From the NCBI GenBank assembly GCA_022451065.1, contig JAKUOU010000001.1:1-63659 (forward strand): 63,659 bases of DNA. Direction: 5' to 3'. The translations under genes and the position numbers were made by a program. This DNA is from Pedosphaera sp. (GTDB taxonomy: Bacteria > Verrucomicrobiota > Verrucomicrobiia > Limisphaerales > UBA1096). The notes beneath the pieces were generated by a model. It had not been told where the DNA came from, did not search any database, and saw nothing but the letters and a program-made list of their open reading frames with translations. Of this stretch, positions 33,774 to 42,734 are shown piece by piece (the stretch's first letter is position 1; each line of letters starts with the position of its first letter).

Positions 33774-34628
33774 ATGAAAAAAATTCTCCCAAGTATTTTG
33801 CTCTTTGCTTGGGCTATGCTTGGACAGGCGGCTGACCAGGGCGTCATTGATTCGATCAAAAAGAAGGGCGGGCTTGTCTTGCAGTTGCAGGGAGAGGCAG
33901 AACAGTGGGAGGTTCAGTTTCAATTGGGCGGTCGGGACCTCAACGATGCCGGGTTGGCTGATGTGGCCAAATTGAAAAACACGGCTGAGCTCAACTTGCG
34001 CGACACAAAAATCACAAGCGCCGGCCTGGTTCACCTAAAGGGTTTGACTAGGCTCACGCGCCTTCATTTGGAACGAACCAATATCGATGATGGGGGTGTC
34101 GCGCACCTTTCCGGCTTGGCCGAACTGGAGTACCTGAATCTGTATGGCACGAAGATTACCGACAAGTCGTTGGAGCACCTGTCCAATCTCAAAAACCTTC
34201 GGCAGTTGTATGTTTGGCAGACGGGGGTAACGAGCGAGGGGATTAAGGCATTCAAGAAGGCAGCACCCAATGTGGAAGTGGTGCAAGGCATTGACTTGAG
34301 CAGGGTTATTGCCGTGAAAAAAGAGGAACCAAAACCGGAGGATGATCTGCAATGGTTGCCTGAAGGCGGCGATGAAAAGCCGCCAGCCAAATCGATTACG
34401 GGTGAGTTCACCGTCGTGCGGTTCATCAACAAACGCGACCAGGCAGTAAAACTTTATTGGATCGACTATGGCGGGAAACCAAAGCTGTACGGGGTCATTG
34501 AAAAGGGCGATCAAAGACGCCAAAACACCTACGAGGATGCCGTATGGATGGTGACGGACGAAAAAGATAATGCCTTGGGATATTTTGTGACCACTCGTAA
34601 GTTTGCCCGGGCAGTCATACCGAAATAA
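33774..34628 (+). CDS. Secreted leucine-rich-repeat protein with C-terminal VHL-like beta domain
   Basis: A 284-residue protein with a signal peptide (MKKILPSILLFAWAMLGQAA). Residues 65-170 carry about four LRRs ('LNLRDTKITSAGLVHLKGL', 'LHLERTNIDDGGVAHLSGL', 'LNLYGTKITDKSLEHLSNL'). A charged linker (180-208) leads to residues 211-284, which I align by eye with the beta domain of the von Hippel-Lindau protein: 'VVRFINKRDQAVKLYWIDYG' against pVHL '[20 protein letters not shown]', then 'PKLYGVIEKGDQRRQNTYED', then 'VWMVTDEK'. Trp229, Tyr239 and Trp258 match pVHL W88, Y98 and W117 of the hydroxyproline pocket. His110, Ser111 and His115 are Asn, Thr and Ala. It may be a secreted adhesion or peptide-binding protein. 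Function is unknown. Confidence 0.75.
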   Translation: MKKILPSILLFAWAMLGQAADQGVIDSIKKKGGLVLQLQGEAEQWEVQFQLGGRDLNDAGLADVAKLKNTAELNLRDTKITSAGLVHLKGLTRLTRLHLERTNIDDGGVAHLSGLAELEYLNLYGTKITDKSLEHLSNLKNLRQLYVWQTGVTSEGIKAFKKAAPNVEVVQGIDLSRVIAVKKEEPKPEDDLQWLPEGGDEKPPAKSITGEFTVVRFINKRDQAVKLYWIDYGGKPKLYGVIEKGDQRRQNTYEDAVWMVTDEKDNALGYFVTTRKFARAVIPK

Positions 34629-34697
34629 TCGCGGGGTCAGAAGCTTATGGACTTGATAAGAACCCGCTAGCTTGAATAAACTTTTCTCACATTTTTG

Positions 34698-36059
34698 ATG
34701 CTGAGTTTGCAACACACGCGACGTGACTTTCTTCGCTCCAGTGTCGGGTTGGCAGGGTTGACCTTGCCGACTTTTTTCAAGGCGCAAGCAGTTTCAGCAA
34801 GGAAGTCTCGGCGCAAGGCGAAGTCCTGTATCATCATTTATACGTGGGGTGGCATGAGCCACTACGAGTCGTTTGATCCCAAGCCGGAAGCGCCGGTGGA
34901 TATCCGTGGCGAGTTTAAGCCGATCAAGACCGCGACACCGGGGATCAATTTCTGTGAGCACATTCCGCTGATCGCGAAGCATTCCAACAAACTCGCAGTG
35001 GTGCGGTCGGTGCATCACAACGTTGGCGCACACTCCGGAGCGGTGTATTTGAACATGACCGGTCACCGCCCCGAGGGGCAGATCAAGGCCAAGGGACGTA
35101 AGAACTGGCCTTCCATCACCTCGGTGATTTCACATTTTCACAAACCGATTGCCGGTGTGCCAGGCGCAGTGCGCATGCCGTATTCAATGTATGACAACGG
35201 CACACAAATGGCAGGCGAAGGTGCCGGTTGGTTGGGTTCAAAATACGATCCCGTCCTCATGCGGACGCCTGCCGGCGAGCCGTACGGCGGGGTGAGCCGC
35301 TTCGATGATCCTGCGCTGAACCTGAAATTAAATCTGGAAAAAAAGCGCTTAAACGATCGGCTAACCTTGCTGGAACAACTCGATAATGGTCTCGGCCAAA
35401 AGCTGGGTTCTGAAACAGTCTACGGGAAGCTTGATCATTACCGTCAGATGGCTGCGGACATGCTCCTTGGTTCGCCGGTGCGTGATGCGTACGATTTGGA
35501 AAAGGAAGACCCACGCCTCCGAAATCTTTACGGCGACCACATCGGCGGCCAGTCACTGCTTTTGGCCAGGCGACTTGTCGAAGCGGGTGTGCCGGTGGTC
35601 CAGGCTGTTTGCTCTGCAGGCGACCTGGCTGGTGGTGGCGGTGACAACTGGGATACACATCGCAACCATTTTTCAAAAATGAAAAATCGGTTGTTACCGG
35701 TTTTTGATCGTGCCGTGTCCGCGCTTTTGACCGATTTGCAAATGCGAGGGATGCTCGATGAGACCCTTGTTGTATTTCTGACCGACTTCGGTCGAACCCC
35801 GAAGGTGAATGGCAACGGCGGACGAGATCATCATCCAGGCGTGTACTCGCTGGCATTTGCCGGTGGCGGAATTCATGGCGGCCAAGTGTACGGTTCGAGC
35901 GATCGTAAAGGTGCTGAGCCCGGATCGGATGCCTGTTCGCCGGCGGATATTCACGCGACAGTATTCAAGGCAATGGGAATTGATCACAACGCCGAATTAC
36001 ACGATCAACTCGATCGTCCCTACCGCATATGCGAGGGTGAACCATTGCCGATTGTCTAG
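34698..36059 (+). CDS. DUF1501 protein, Tat-exported (second copy)
   Basis: A 453-residue DUF1501 protein with a Tat signal ('TRRDFLRSSVGLAGLTLPTF'). Core blocks are 'CIIIYTWGGMSHYESFDPKP', 'LIAKHSNKLAVVRSVHHNVG', 'LLLARRLVEAGVPVVQAV' and 'VVFLTDFGRTPKVNGNGGRD'. It is only distantly similar to the copy at 31628, so it is not a recent tandem duplicate. Both belong to the phosphatase/sulfatase-like superfamily, but the reaction is unknown. The stop shares one base with the GTG start of the following sulfatase, which suggests coupled expression. Confidence 0.88.
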   Translation: MLSLQHTRRDFLRSSVGLAGLTLPTFFKAQAVSARKSRRKAKSCIIIYTWGGMSHYESFDPKPEAPVDIRGEFKPIKTATPGINFCEHIPLIAKHSNKLAVVRSVHHNVGAHSGAVYLNMTGHRPEGQIKAKGRKNWPSITSVISHFHKPIAGVPGAVRMPYSMYDNGTQMAGEGAGWLGSKYDPVLMRTPAGEPYGGVSRFDDPALNLKLNLEKKRLNDRLTLLEQLDNGLGQKLGSETVYGKLDHYRQMAADMLLGSPVRDAYDLEKEDPRLRNLYGDHIGGQSLLLARRLVEAGVPVVQAVCSAGDLAGGGGDNWDTHRNHFSKMKNRLLPVFDRAVSALLTDLQMRGMLDETLVVFLTDFGRTPKVNGNGGRDHHPGVYSLAFAGGGIHGGQVYGSSDRKGAEPGSDACSPADIHATVFKAMGIDHNAELHDQLDRPYRICEGEPLPIV

Positions 36060-37513
36060 TGCAAATCCGCCTGGATTATTCGTTGCTTTGTTTTCCGTTT
36101 TTGGTGTGCACGATGTTTCTCGAGGGAAGCCTCTTGGCCAAGCGCCCGAATGTCATTTTTGTTTTAGCCGACGACCTTGGATGGGCGGAACTGGGTTGCT
36201 ACGGAAATCGGTTTAACGAAACTCCAAATCTGGACCGCCTGGCCAAGGGCGGTATGCGGTTCACCAACGCCTACGCCTCGGCGCCGGTTTGCTCCCCTTA
36301 CCGTGCGGCGTTTTTGACCGGTCAATATCCGGCGCGCGTGGGTATTTTAGATTACCTTCGACCGAACTCAGAAAACGGCCTGTCGCCGGATCATCTCACT
36401 CTGCCGGAAATGTTTCGGGATGCTGGTTATGCGACGGGGATGATCGGCAAGTGGCATCTTTCCGGTTACAAATATCACGGCGCAGAGAAGGTCGTCCGGC
36501 CGACCGATCACGGTTTCGAGTGGAACATTGGCAGCGAGATCAAGGGGGTGGGAAATGGCGCGAATTTTTGGCCTTATATTTTTCGTACGCAGCCAATTCG
36601 ATGGCTGGATTTGCAGGATCAAAAACTAGGGCAAAAAGAATATCTCACCGACCGGCTCAATCACGAGGCGGTGCAGTTTATCGAACGTAACAAATCCAAG
36701 CCGTTTTTTCTGTATCTCAGTCACTACGCGCCTCATAGCATTCTCAATGGCAAGTCTGAACTGGTGGCCAAGTATCGCAAGAAACATGTGCCCGGCAAAA
36801 GCACCCGCGAGCGTTGCTACCTCTGTCAGGATGCCGGGTTCAAGGGCGATCCTCAAAACCACTGGGCCAGTGATCACAATCCGCACCTGGGTGCCATGCT
36901 CAATAGTATCGACGATGGCGTGGGACTCATCATGGAAAAACTCAGGTCACTCGGACTCGACGAAAATACCATCCTTATTTTCAGTTCCGACAACGGTGGC
37001 GAAACCAAGGTGACCTCCAACGCCCCGCTGCGGGGTGGCAAAAGCCAGCTTTACGAAGGAGGCATACGCGTACCGCTCATCGTGAGTTGGCCTGGGGAGA
37101 TGCCCGAGGGGGAAACCACTTCGCAGCCGACGATCAATGTCGATTTTTATCCCACCCTCCTTGAGGCTGCCGGCATCGCACGGGACAGGAAACAGTTACT
37201 CGATGGCGTCTCCATACTGGGCACTTGGCATGATCCGCGGATCGCACCACGCCGCGAGGCATTGCACTGGCATTATCCACTCGAGAAACCTCACTTCCTC
37301 GGTGGCCGCTCAGGCGGTGCCATCCGTTCGGGCGACTGGAAGCTTATCGAGTATTTCGACAACAACACATTGGAGCTATTCCACTTGGCAAATGATCCCG
37401 GCGAGAAAACCAACCTTGCCGCTGAACATCCGGTAAAGCGCAAAGAACTGTTCACAAAATTGATTCAATGGCGCAAAGCCATCGGTGCCACAAAAGATGC
37501 GCCGAGACGCTAA
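36059..37513 (+). CDS. Secreted sulfatase (arylsulfatase A-like)
   Basis: A 484-residue sulfatase. GTG 36059 gives a plausible hydrophobic signal segment (YSLLCFPFLVCTMFLEGSLL); ATG 36113 is the alternative but would lose most of it. 'NVIFVLADDLGWAELGCYGN' holds the metal Asp pair, and 'APVCSPYRAAFLTGQYPARV' the C78-S-P-Y-R82 motif. 'MIGKWHLSGY', 'IFSSDNGGETKV' and 'LFHLANDPGEKTNLA' are family blocks. It resembles choline-sulfatase/arylsulfatase A-type secreted enzymes of polysaccharide degraders. It follows the DUF1501 gene with a one-base overlap, and an esterase gene starts 44 bp downstream. Confidence 0.92.
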   Translation: MQIRLDYSLLCFPFLVCTMFLEGSLLAKRPNVIFVLADDLGWAELGCYGNRFNETPNLDRLAKGGMRFTNAYASAPVCSPYRAAFLTGQYPARVGILDYLRPNSENGLSPDHLTLPEMFRDAGYATGMIGKWHLSGYKYHGAEKVVRPTDHGFEWNIGSEIKGVGNGANFWPYIFRTQPIRWLDLQDQKLGQKEYLTDRLNHEAVQFIERNKSKPFFLYLSHYAPHSILNGKSELVAKYRKKHVPGKSTRERCYLCQDAGFKGDPQNHWASDHNPHLGAMLNSIDDGVGLIMEKLRSLGLDENTILIFSSDNGGETKVTSNAPLRGGKSQLYEGGIRVPLIVSWPGEMPEGETTSQPTINVDFYPTLLEAAGIARDRKQLLDGVSILGTWHDPRIAPRREALHWHYPLEKPHFLGGRSGGAIRSGDWKLIEYFDNNTLELFHLANDPGEKTNLAAEHPVKRKELFTKLIQWRKAIGATKDAPRR

Positions 37514-37557
37514 TCGAGTTGCACTTGGCCAGTCGCTTTTGCAACCATCACCGTGTC

Positions 37558-38412
37558 ATGGTTAACACTATCACGAACCTTTTTGGCCGTTCATTCGTTA
37601 CAGCCTCGGCGATCGCCATGGCTTGCACCCTGGCCAAGGCGCAAGACGCCAAGTCGTCCGCGCAATACAATACTCAGAGCAACATCCTTTATCGAACGGG
37701 TGATAATCTGACCGACTATATGAAGGAACGCTGCAGGCTTGATGTTTATCATCCGGTTGATAAGGAGGGATACCCGACGATTGTCTGGTTCCATGGCGGT
37801 GGCCTGAAGGGTGGTCGCCGGTTTGTTCCTGAAGCCCTCAAGGAAAAGGATGTGGCGATCGTCGCGGTCAACTATCGGCTTCACCCCAAGGTCAAGTCGC
37901 CGGCTTACATCAGGGACGCCGCGGCTGCAGTCGCTTGGACCATCAAGAACATTGCGAAGTATGGAGGTTCACCCAGGCGTATCTTTGTCAGCGGTCATTC
38001 TGCTGGGGGTTATCTCACGAGCATGATTGGGCTGGACGACCGGTGGCTGGCCGGGCACGGAATCGATGCCAGCCAGTTAGCTGGACTGATCCCCTACAGT
38101 GGCCACACGATCACACACTTTACCGTAAGGGCCGAACGCGGCATCGATGGCAAGCAACCTATCATCGATGACATGGCTCCATTGTATCATGTGCGAAAAG
38201 ATTGCCCGCCGCTGCTGCTGATCACCGGCGACCGCGAGCTTGAGATGCTTGGCCGCTATGAAGAAAACGCCTACATGTGGCGAATGATGAAGGTTGTTGG
38301 CCATCCGGACACGACGATTTTCGAACTGGACGGCTACAATCACGGCCAAATGGCTGAGCCAGCCCATCCCTTACTGCTGCGTTTTGTGAGGCGGATTCTA
38401 AGCGGGAAGTGA
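37558..38412 (+). CDS. Secreted alpha/beta hydrolase (HSL/esterase-lipase type)
   Basis: A 284-residue esterase with a signal peptide. Hallmarks are the oxyanion motif 'TIVWFHGGGLKGG', the nucleophile elbow 'IFVSGHSAGGYLTSM' (Ser in GHSAG), the acid in 'LLITGDRELEM' and the His in 'ELDGYNHGQMAEPA'. This is the HSL-type carboxylesterase family. Together with the SASA, SGNH and other hydrolases in the window it suggests an ester-decorated polysaccharide. It ends 1 bp before the stop of the convergent propeller gene at 38413, so the two transcription units meet tail to tail. Confidence 0.85.
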   Translation: MVNTITNLFGRSFVTASAIAMACTLAKAQDAKSSAQYNTQSNILYRTGDNLTDYMKERCRLDVYHPVDKEGYPTIVWFHGGGLKGGRRFVPEALKEKDVAIVAVNYRLHPKVKSPAYIRDAAAAVAWTIKNIAKYGGSPRRIFVSGHSAGGYLTSMIGLDDRWLAGHGIDASQLAGLIPYSGHTITHFTVRAERGIDGKQPIIDDMAPLYHVRKDCPPLLLITGDRELEMLGRYEENAYMWRMMKVVGHPDTTIFELDGYNHGQMAEPAHPLLLRFVRRILSGK

Positions 38413-39681
38413 TCAGATCTTCTTGGCGCCGATGCAGTAGAGGTGCTGGTGGGTGCGGAGGAAGTATTGTCCCTGGCTAATGGCAGGACTGGCCGAGATT
38501 TGCTCTCCCAGTTCGTTTTGTTCGATGACCTTGAACGTTTTGCCAGGGCGAACGATGGTTGTTACACCGCGATCGGAGGTGAAATAAACCAGGCCATCCG
38601 CCGAGACGGTTGACGGGCTATGACCTCCGGGGAGTCGTTCCATCCAGTGACGCTTGCCCGTCTTGGCGTCGAAGCAGCTTGCGATCCCGCTGTCAGCGAC
38701 GACCAATAGATACGGGCCCACAATGATCGGCGAGGGCACGTAGGCCGCACCACGGTTGGTACGCCAGGCGACATGGTTGTCTGTCACGTTGCCGCGGCCA
38801 TCGGGTCGGATGGCGACAATGTGGCGCTCGGGATAGCCCGAGGTCACGAAAACGTATTCCCCGTTGTAAACGACTGATGCCACGAACTGCTCAGTTGGGC
38901 CGTCGAGAATCCAGTGGCGTTTGCCATTGCGGGGGTCGTAACTGGCAACGCAAAGGCTGCCCGATAGGATCATTTGAGTGCGCCCGTCGATCTCACGAAT
39001 AATCGGCGTGACGTAGCTGCGGGTTTTGTTTTCTCGCCGGGTGCGCCAACGCTCCTTTCCTGTTTTGCGATCAAGCGCGACAAGGTAGGCGTCGCCATCG
39101 TGATCACCATTGATGATCACCAGTTCTTCAAACAGCACCGGGCAGGTGTTGAATCCGTGTGCACTGACAAAGTCGCCGACGGTGATTTTCCATTTTTGTT
39201 TCCCCTCCATGTCGTAGGCTGCAGAGATTATTTTCCCGGGCGTGATCATTCGCGGGGTTCCAACATTTGGGGCGAGGATTTTTCGGTCGTCCGCCATCAT
39301 GAATGCAACGAACACGTGCTGCCCATCGGTGGCCGGCGTGCCTGAGGCGCGGCTGTTGAGGGGGTGGATGGTTTCCAGTGGGGAATTTAAGACGACCTTT
39401 GTCCAAATTATTTTGCCGGTGTGCCGGTCCAGGCAAAGCAGGATGCGTTGTTCCTTTTCCGGCAGACAGGAGGTAAGAAAAACCCTGTCACCCCAGACAA
39501 CGGGCGAGGAATGTCCTTTGCCCGGGATGGCGGCTTTCCAGGCAATGTTTTCGGTGCTACTCCATTTTAAGGGGATATCTTTTTCCGGGCTTGTGCCATC
39601 GCCGCTTGGCCCACGCCAGCCCGGCCAGTTTGCGGCGAGAAGCATTCCGGGCACAAAAAAGAAGATAACAACCAAGCGCAT
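38413..39681 (-). CDS. Secreted PQQ-like beta-propeller protein (third copy)
   Basis: A 422-residue protein read leftward, with a short signal peptide (MRLVVIFFFVPGMLLAANWP). The mature start 'NWPGWRGPSGDGTSPEKDIP' is the family opening. Blade motifs include 'CLDRHTGKIIWTKV', 'ALDRKTGKERWRTR', 'CFDAKTGKRHWMERL' and the ending 'EQNELGEQISASPAISQGQY'. It is a paralogue of the genes at 20021 and 24907. No catalytic or cofactor residues can be assigned by eye. It is convergent with the esterase at 37558. Confidence 0.85.
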   Translation of the reverse strand: MRLVVIFFFVPGMLLAANWPGWRGPSGDGTSPEKDIPLKWSSTENIAWKAAIPGKGHSSPVVWGDRVFLTSCLPEKEQRILLCLDRHTGKIIWTKVVLNSPLETIHPLNSRASGTPATDGQHVFVAFMMADDRKILAPNVGTPRMITPGKIISAAYDMEGKQKWKITVGDFVSAHGFNTCPVLFEELVIINGDHDGDAYLVALDRKTGKERWRTRRENKTRSYVTPIIREIDGRTQMILSGSLCVASYDPRNGKRHWILDGPTEQFVASVVYNGEYVFVTSGYPERHIVAIRPDGRGNVTDNHVAWRTNRGAAYVPSPIIVGPYLLVVADSGIASCFDAKTGKRHWMERLPGGHSPSTVSADGLVYFTSDRGVTTIVRPGKTFKVIEQNELGEQISASPAISQGQYFLRTHQHLYCIGAKKI

Positions 39682-39793
39682 GCCGGGAGTCTAGCGGCAT
39701 CGCTTCTTGGAACAAGAATCAACTTCCCATTTGACCAGTCGGATGTCGAAGTAATGCCTCGCGTGCCGAGGCTGGTGGTCTACAATACTGCGC

Positions 39794-39976
39794 ATGCCTT
39801 TTGGGAAAGTTGTTTTGCTGTTTTTCATCTTGGGTGGCCAAGTGATTGCGGAACAACTTTGGTCTGTTCAACCCTTGAAACGTCCGGAGGTTCCGCAGGC
39901 CGGTGATGGGTGGGCATTGAATCCGGTTGACCGTTTTATAGCCCAGAAACTGGACGGTGCCGGAATCACTTCATGA
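39794..39976 (+). pseudogene. Truncated DUF1549-type gene: signal peptide plus N-terminal stub
   Basis: A 60-codon frame with a signal peptide (MPFGKVVLLFFILGGQVIAE) followed by 'LWSVQPLKRPEVPQ' and '[16 protein letters not shown]'. This is the characteristic N-terminus of DUF1549 proteins (W-F-Q-P...P, N-P/x-D-x-F-I-x-x-x-L-x-x-x-G-L), compare 'QWWSFQPIRSPVLPK' in the gene at 63013. It stops after about 60 residues, where full proteins continue for several hundred. The stop overlaps the ATG of the next sulfatase (ATGA). I read it as a decayed remnant that may still act as a coupled leader for the sulfatase. Confidence 0.55.
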
Positions 39977-41421
39977 AGTTTCCCCGTCTACTTTTATTTG
40001 TTTGTATCACCACGACAGGTTGGGCTGCCGATAAACCTAATGTCCTTTTCATTGCCATCGACGATTTGGCACCGGCATTGCGCTGTTATGGGAACCTGAT
40101 TGCGAAGACACCCCACATTGACCGCCTGGCAACAAGCGGCGTGCGGTTTGACCGGGCCTACAATCAACTGCCACTATGCAATCCGACGCGGGCCAGTGTG
40201 ATGACGGGACTTCGGCCGGATACCATCAAGGTTTACGATCTGGACCGGCATTTTCGGGATGAGGTTCCCAAGGCAATAACATTGTCACAGACCTTCATGC
40301 GCAATGGTTGGTGGGCCGGGCGTGTGGGCAAGATTTATCACTACAACGTGCCGGCTTCGATCGGAACAGACGGCTTTGACGATCCTCCTTCGTGGCAGGA
40401 AACGGTGAACCCGAAGGGACGCGACAAGGCGGACGAGGCTCTCATCTTCAACGCTGAGCCACACCGCAAGATCAGTGCGGCCTTAAGCTGGCTTGCGGCC
40501 GATGGAGCGGATGAGGAACAGACCGACGGCATGATCACCACCGAGGCCATCAAGATGATGCAATCCAAGCGTGGTCAGCCCTTTTTTCTCGGTGTCGGTT
40601 TCTTCAGGCCGCACACGCCGTACGTCGCCCCGAGGAAATATTTTGAGATGTATCCGCTTAAGGAAATGCGCTTGCCCTACGCTCCGAAGGGCGATCGTGA
40701 CGACATCCCCACCGCCGCCTTCGCGCACAACTGTCCCGTGCCAAATTACGGGCTGGATGAGCTGACACTGCGCAAGGCGTTGCAGGCGTACTATGCAACG
40801 ATCTCCTTTGTGGATGCTCAGGTCGGTCGGCTGATGGCGGCGCTGAAACGGCTGAAGCTGGCAGACAACACGATCGTGGTGCTTTGGAGCGACCACGGCT
40901 ATCACTTGGGTGAGCACAACGGTATTTGGCAAAAGCGCACCCTGTTTGAGCAGGCATCCCGGGCTCCACTCATTATCCGTGCGCCAGGCGCGAGTGGAAA
41001 TGGCACCGTCTGCAGGCGCATCGTGGAGTTTGTGGACATCTACCCGACACTCACTGATCTCGCCGGGGTGAAGCCTCCGACGGCCCTGGAAGGGCGAAGC
41101 CTTCGGCCGTTGCTGGATAATCCCCTGGCCAAGTGGGATGGGCACGCCATCACCCAGGTTCTGCGTCCAGCCGACAAGCGCCTGGCCAATCCGGTGATGG
41201 GTAGGAGCATTCGCACCGAGCGCTGGCGTTACACCGACTGGGCCGAGGGAGATTCCGGGGTGGAGTTATACGACCACGCCAGTGACCCGATGGAATTTAA
41301 CAACCTTGCGCTGGAGCCCGACCCCGTGGCCAGGGTCGTGATGCAACAATTGCGCAAACTCCTTGAGAAAAAAGCGAGCGGCAAGGTGCCAACCACACCA
41401 TTTAACCCGGAGCGACTTTGA
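39973..41421 (+). CDS. Secreted sulfatase, iduronate-2-sulfatase-like
   Basis: A 482-residue sulfatase with a signal peptide ([20 protein letters not shown]). '[19 protein letters not shown]' holds the metal Asp pair, and '[20 protein letters not shown]' the C69-N-P-T-R73 motif. '[20 protein letters not shown]', '[20 protein letters not shown]' and '[15 protein letters not shown]' are typical of iduronate-2-sulfatase-like enzymes. It resembles the enzyme at 26190 in its active-site block and length. It starts inside the stop of the DUF1549 stub and is followed 67 bp later by a sugar-alcohol dehydrogenase. Confidence 0.93.
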   Translation: MKFPRLLLFVCITTTGWAADKPNVLFIAIDDLAPALRCYGNLIAKTPHIDRLATSGVRFDRAYNQLPLCNPTRASVMTGLRPDTIKVYDLDRHFRDEVPKAITLSQTFMRNGWWAGRVGKIYHYNVPASIGTDGFDDPPSWQETVNPKGRDKADEALIFNAEPHRKISAALSWLAADGADEEQTDGMITTEAIKMMQSKRGQPFFLGVGFFRPHTPYVAPRKYFEMYPLKEMRLPYAPKGDRDDIPTAAFAHNCPVPNYGLDELTLRKALQAYYATISFVDAQVGRLMAALKRLKLADNTIVVLWSDHGYHLGEHNGIWQKRTLFEQASRAPLIIRAPGASGNGTVCRRIVEFVDIYPTLTDLAGVKPPTALEGRSLRPLLDNPLAKWDGHAITQVLRPADKRLANPVMGRSIRTERWRYTDWAEGDSGVELYDHASDPMEFNNLALEPDPVARVVMQQLRKLLEKKASGKVPTTPFNPERL

Positions 41422-41488
41422 TAATGTGCGGTTTTTACCGAGACAACACTTTCACATGAGTCCATCTGATGGGAGGGGTAGAAAACAA

Positions 41489-42538
41489 ATGAACGTTGCT
41501 GTTTTCACCGGCATAAGGGAACTGGAGATTTGTGAGCAATCAAGGCCGGTTCTGGAGCGGCCGGGCGATGTGTTGCTGCGAATCGAAACGGTTGGTGTAT
41601 GCGGATCTGACATTCATTACTACACCGCAGGACGCATTGGTGACCAGGTCATCGACTATCCGGCGACTCTCGGCCATGAGTGTGCGGGAACCGTGATGGA
41701 GGTTTGTCCGACTGTTGCCGGGCTAAAGGTCGGTCAGCGTGTGGCGGTCGACCCGGCTATTTCTTGTGGCCAATGTGGCCAGTGTCGGAACGGCCGGGCG
41801 CACACTTGCCACAACCTCCAGTTCCTCGGCTGCCCGGGCCAGGCTCCCGGTGCGGTGGCGGAGTACATTTCGATTGCCGCTGAATCGTGTTATCCAATCC
41901 CCGACTCGATGACGATGGTTCAGGCGGCATTGGTTGAGCCGTTGTCGGTGGCCATCCACGCCCAGCGTCTTGCGTGGATGCGGCCCGGTGGCACAGCAGC
42001 CATCCTGGGATCGGGGCCAATTGGATTGAGTGTCCAGTTGGCAGTGGGTGCGCTTTGTCCAAGTCGAACCTTTGTCACTGATCTGCTTGACGAACGACTG
42101 GGCTTGGCCAGGCGCTGCGGCGCCGATTGGACCGGTGTGCCGACCCGTGGGGATGTCGTGAAAGCGATCCTGCAGGAGGAACCTGATGGGCTCGACTGTG
42201 TCTTTGAATGTGCCGGTCGTCAGGAGACGCTTGACCAGGCGGTCGAGTTGCTAAAACCCGGTGGCACAATGGTACTGATCGGTATTCCGGATAGTGAACA
42301 GGTTGACTTCAGGATGGACACGCTTCGTCGCAAGGAGCTGCGCCTTCAAAATGTCCGCCGCCAAAACGATTGCACAAAAGCAGCCATCGACCTTGTCGCA
42401 AGTGGGGCGGTTGATATTAATCCCCTCGTAACCCATCACTTCGCTATGGAAGAAACCAAAGCTGCATTTGACCTCGTAGCAGACCATGCGGATGGTGTCG
42501 TCAAGGCGATCATCCACGTGGCCGGTGACTTGACCTGA
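41489..42538 (+). CDS. Zinc-dependent sorbitol/xylitol-type dehydrogenase (MDR family)
   Basis: A 349-residue medium-chain dehydrogenase. The start at 41489 is backed by a GGGAGGGG ribosome-binding site about 10 bases upstream. Catalytic zinc ligands are expected at Cys38 ('GVCGSDIHYY'), His63 and Glu64 ('LGHECAGTV'). The structural-zinc lobe is intact: C93, C96, C99 and C107 in 'CGQCGQCRNGRAHTC'. The NAD-binding motif is 'AILGSGPIGLSVQLA'. 'VCGSDIHYY' and the overall pattern fit L-iditol/sorbitol or xylitol dehydrogenases. With xylA in the same window, interconversion of pentitols or hexitols and ketoses from the glycan is a reasonable role. Confidence 0.88.
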   Translation: MNVAVFTGIRELEICEQSRPVLERPGDVLLRIETVGVCGSDIHYYTAGRIGDQVIDYPATLGHECAGTVMEVCPTVAGLKVGQRVAVDPAISCGQCGQCRNGRAHTCHNLQFLGCPGQAPGAVAEYISIAAESCYPIPDSMTMVQAALVEPLSVAIHAQRLAWMRPGGTAAILGSGPIGLSVQLAVGALCPSRTFVTDLLDERLGLARRCGADWTGVPTRGDVVKAILQEEPDGLDCVFECAGRQETLDQAVELLKPGGTMVLIGIPDSEQVDFRMDTLRRKELRLQNVRRQNDCTKAAIDLVASGAVDINPLVTHHFAMEETKAAFDLVADHADGVVKAIIHVAGDLT

Positions 42539-42734
42539 CATCAGCATTTCGAATTGCCTTTGCCGTTCTACGAAGTGTCAAAGCTTAACTGACAGGCGAT
42601 TAAGATTAAGTCTCAATGTCAGCAAACAAACTTCTTTTTTTTTCGTCTGTATTTGATTTAATCGCGACGCGTCTTGTATTGATTTCGCCCTTCCCAAAAA
42701 ACGAAACGGTGGAATTTTTATCGACCATCAAAAC

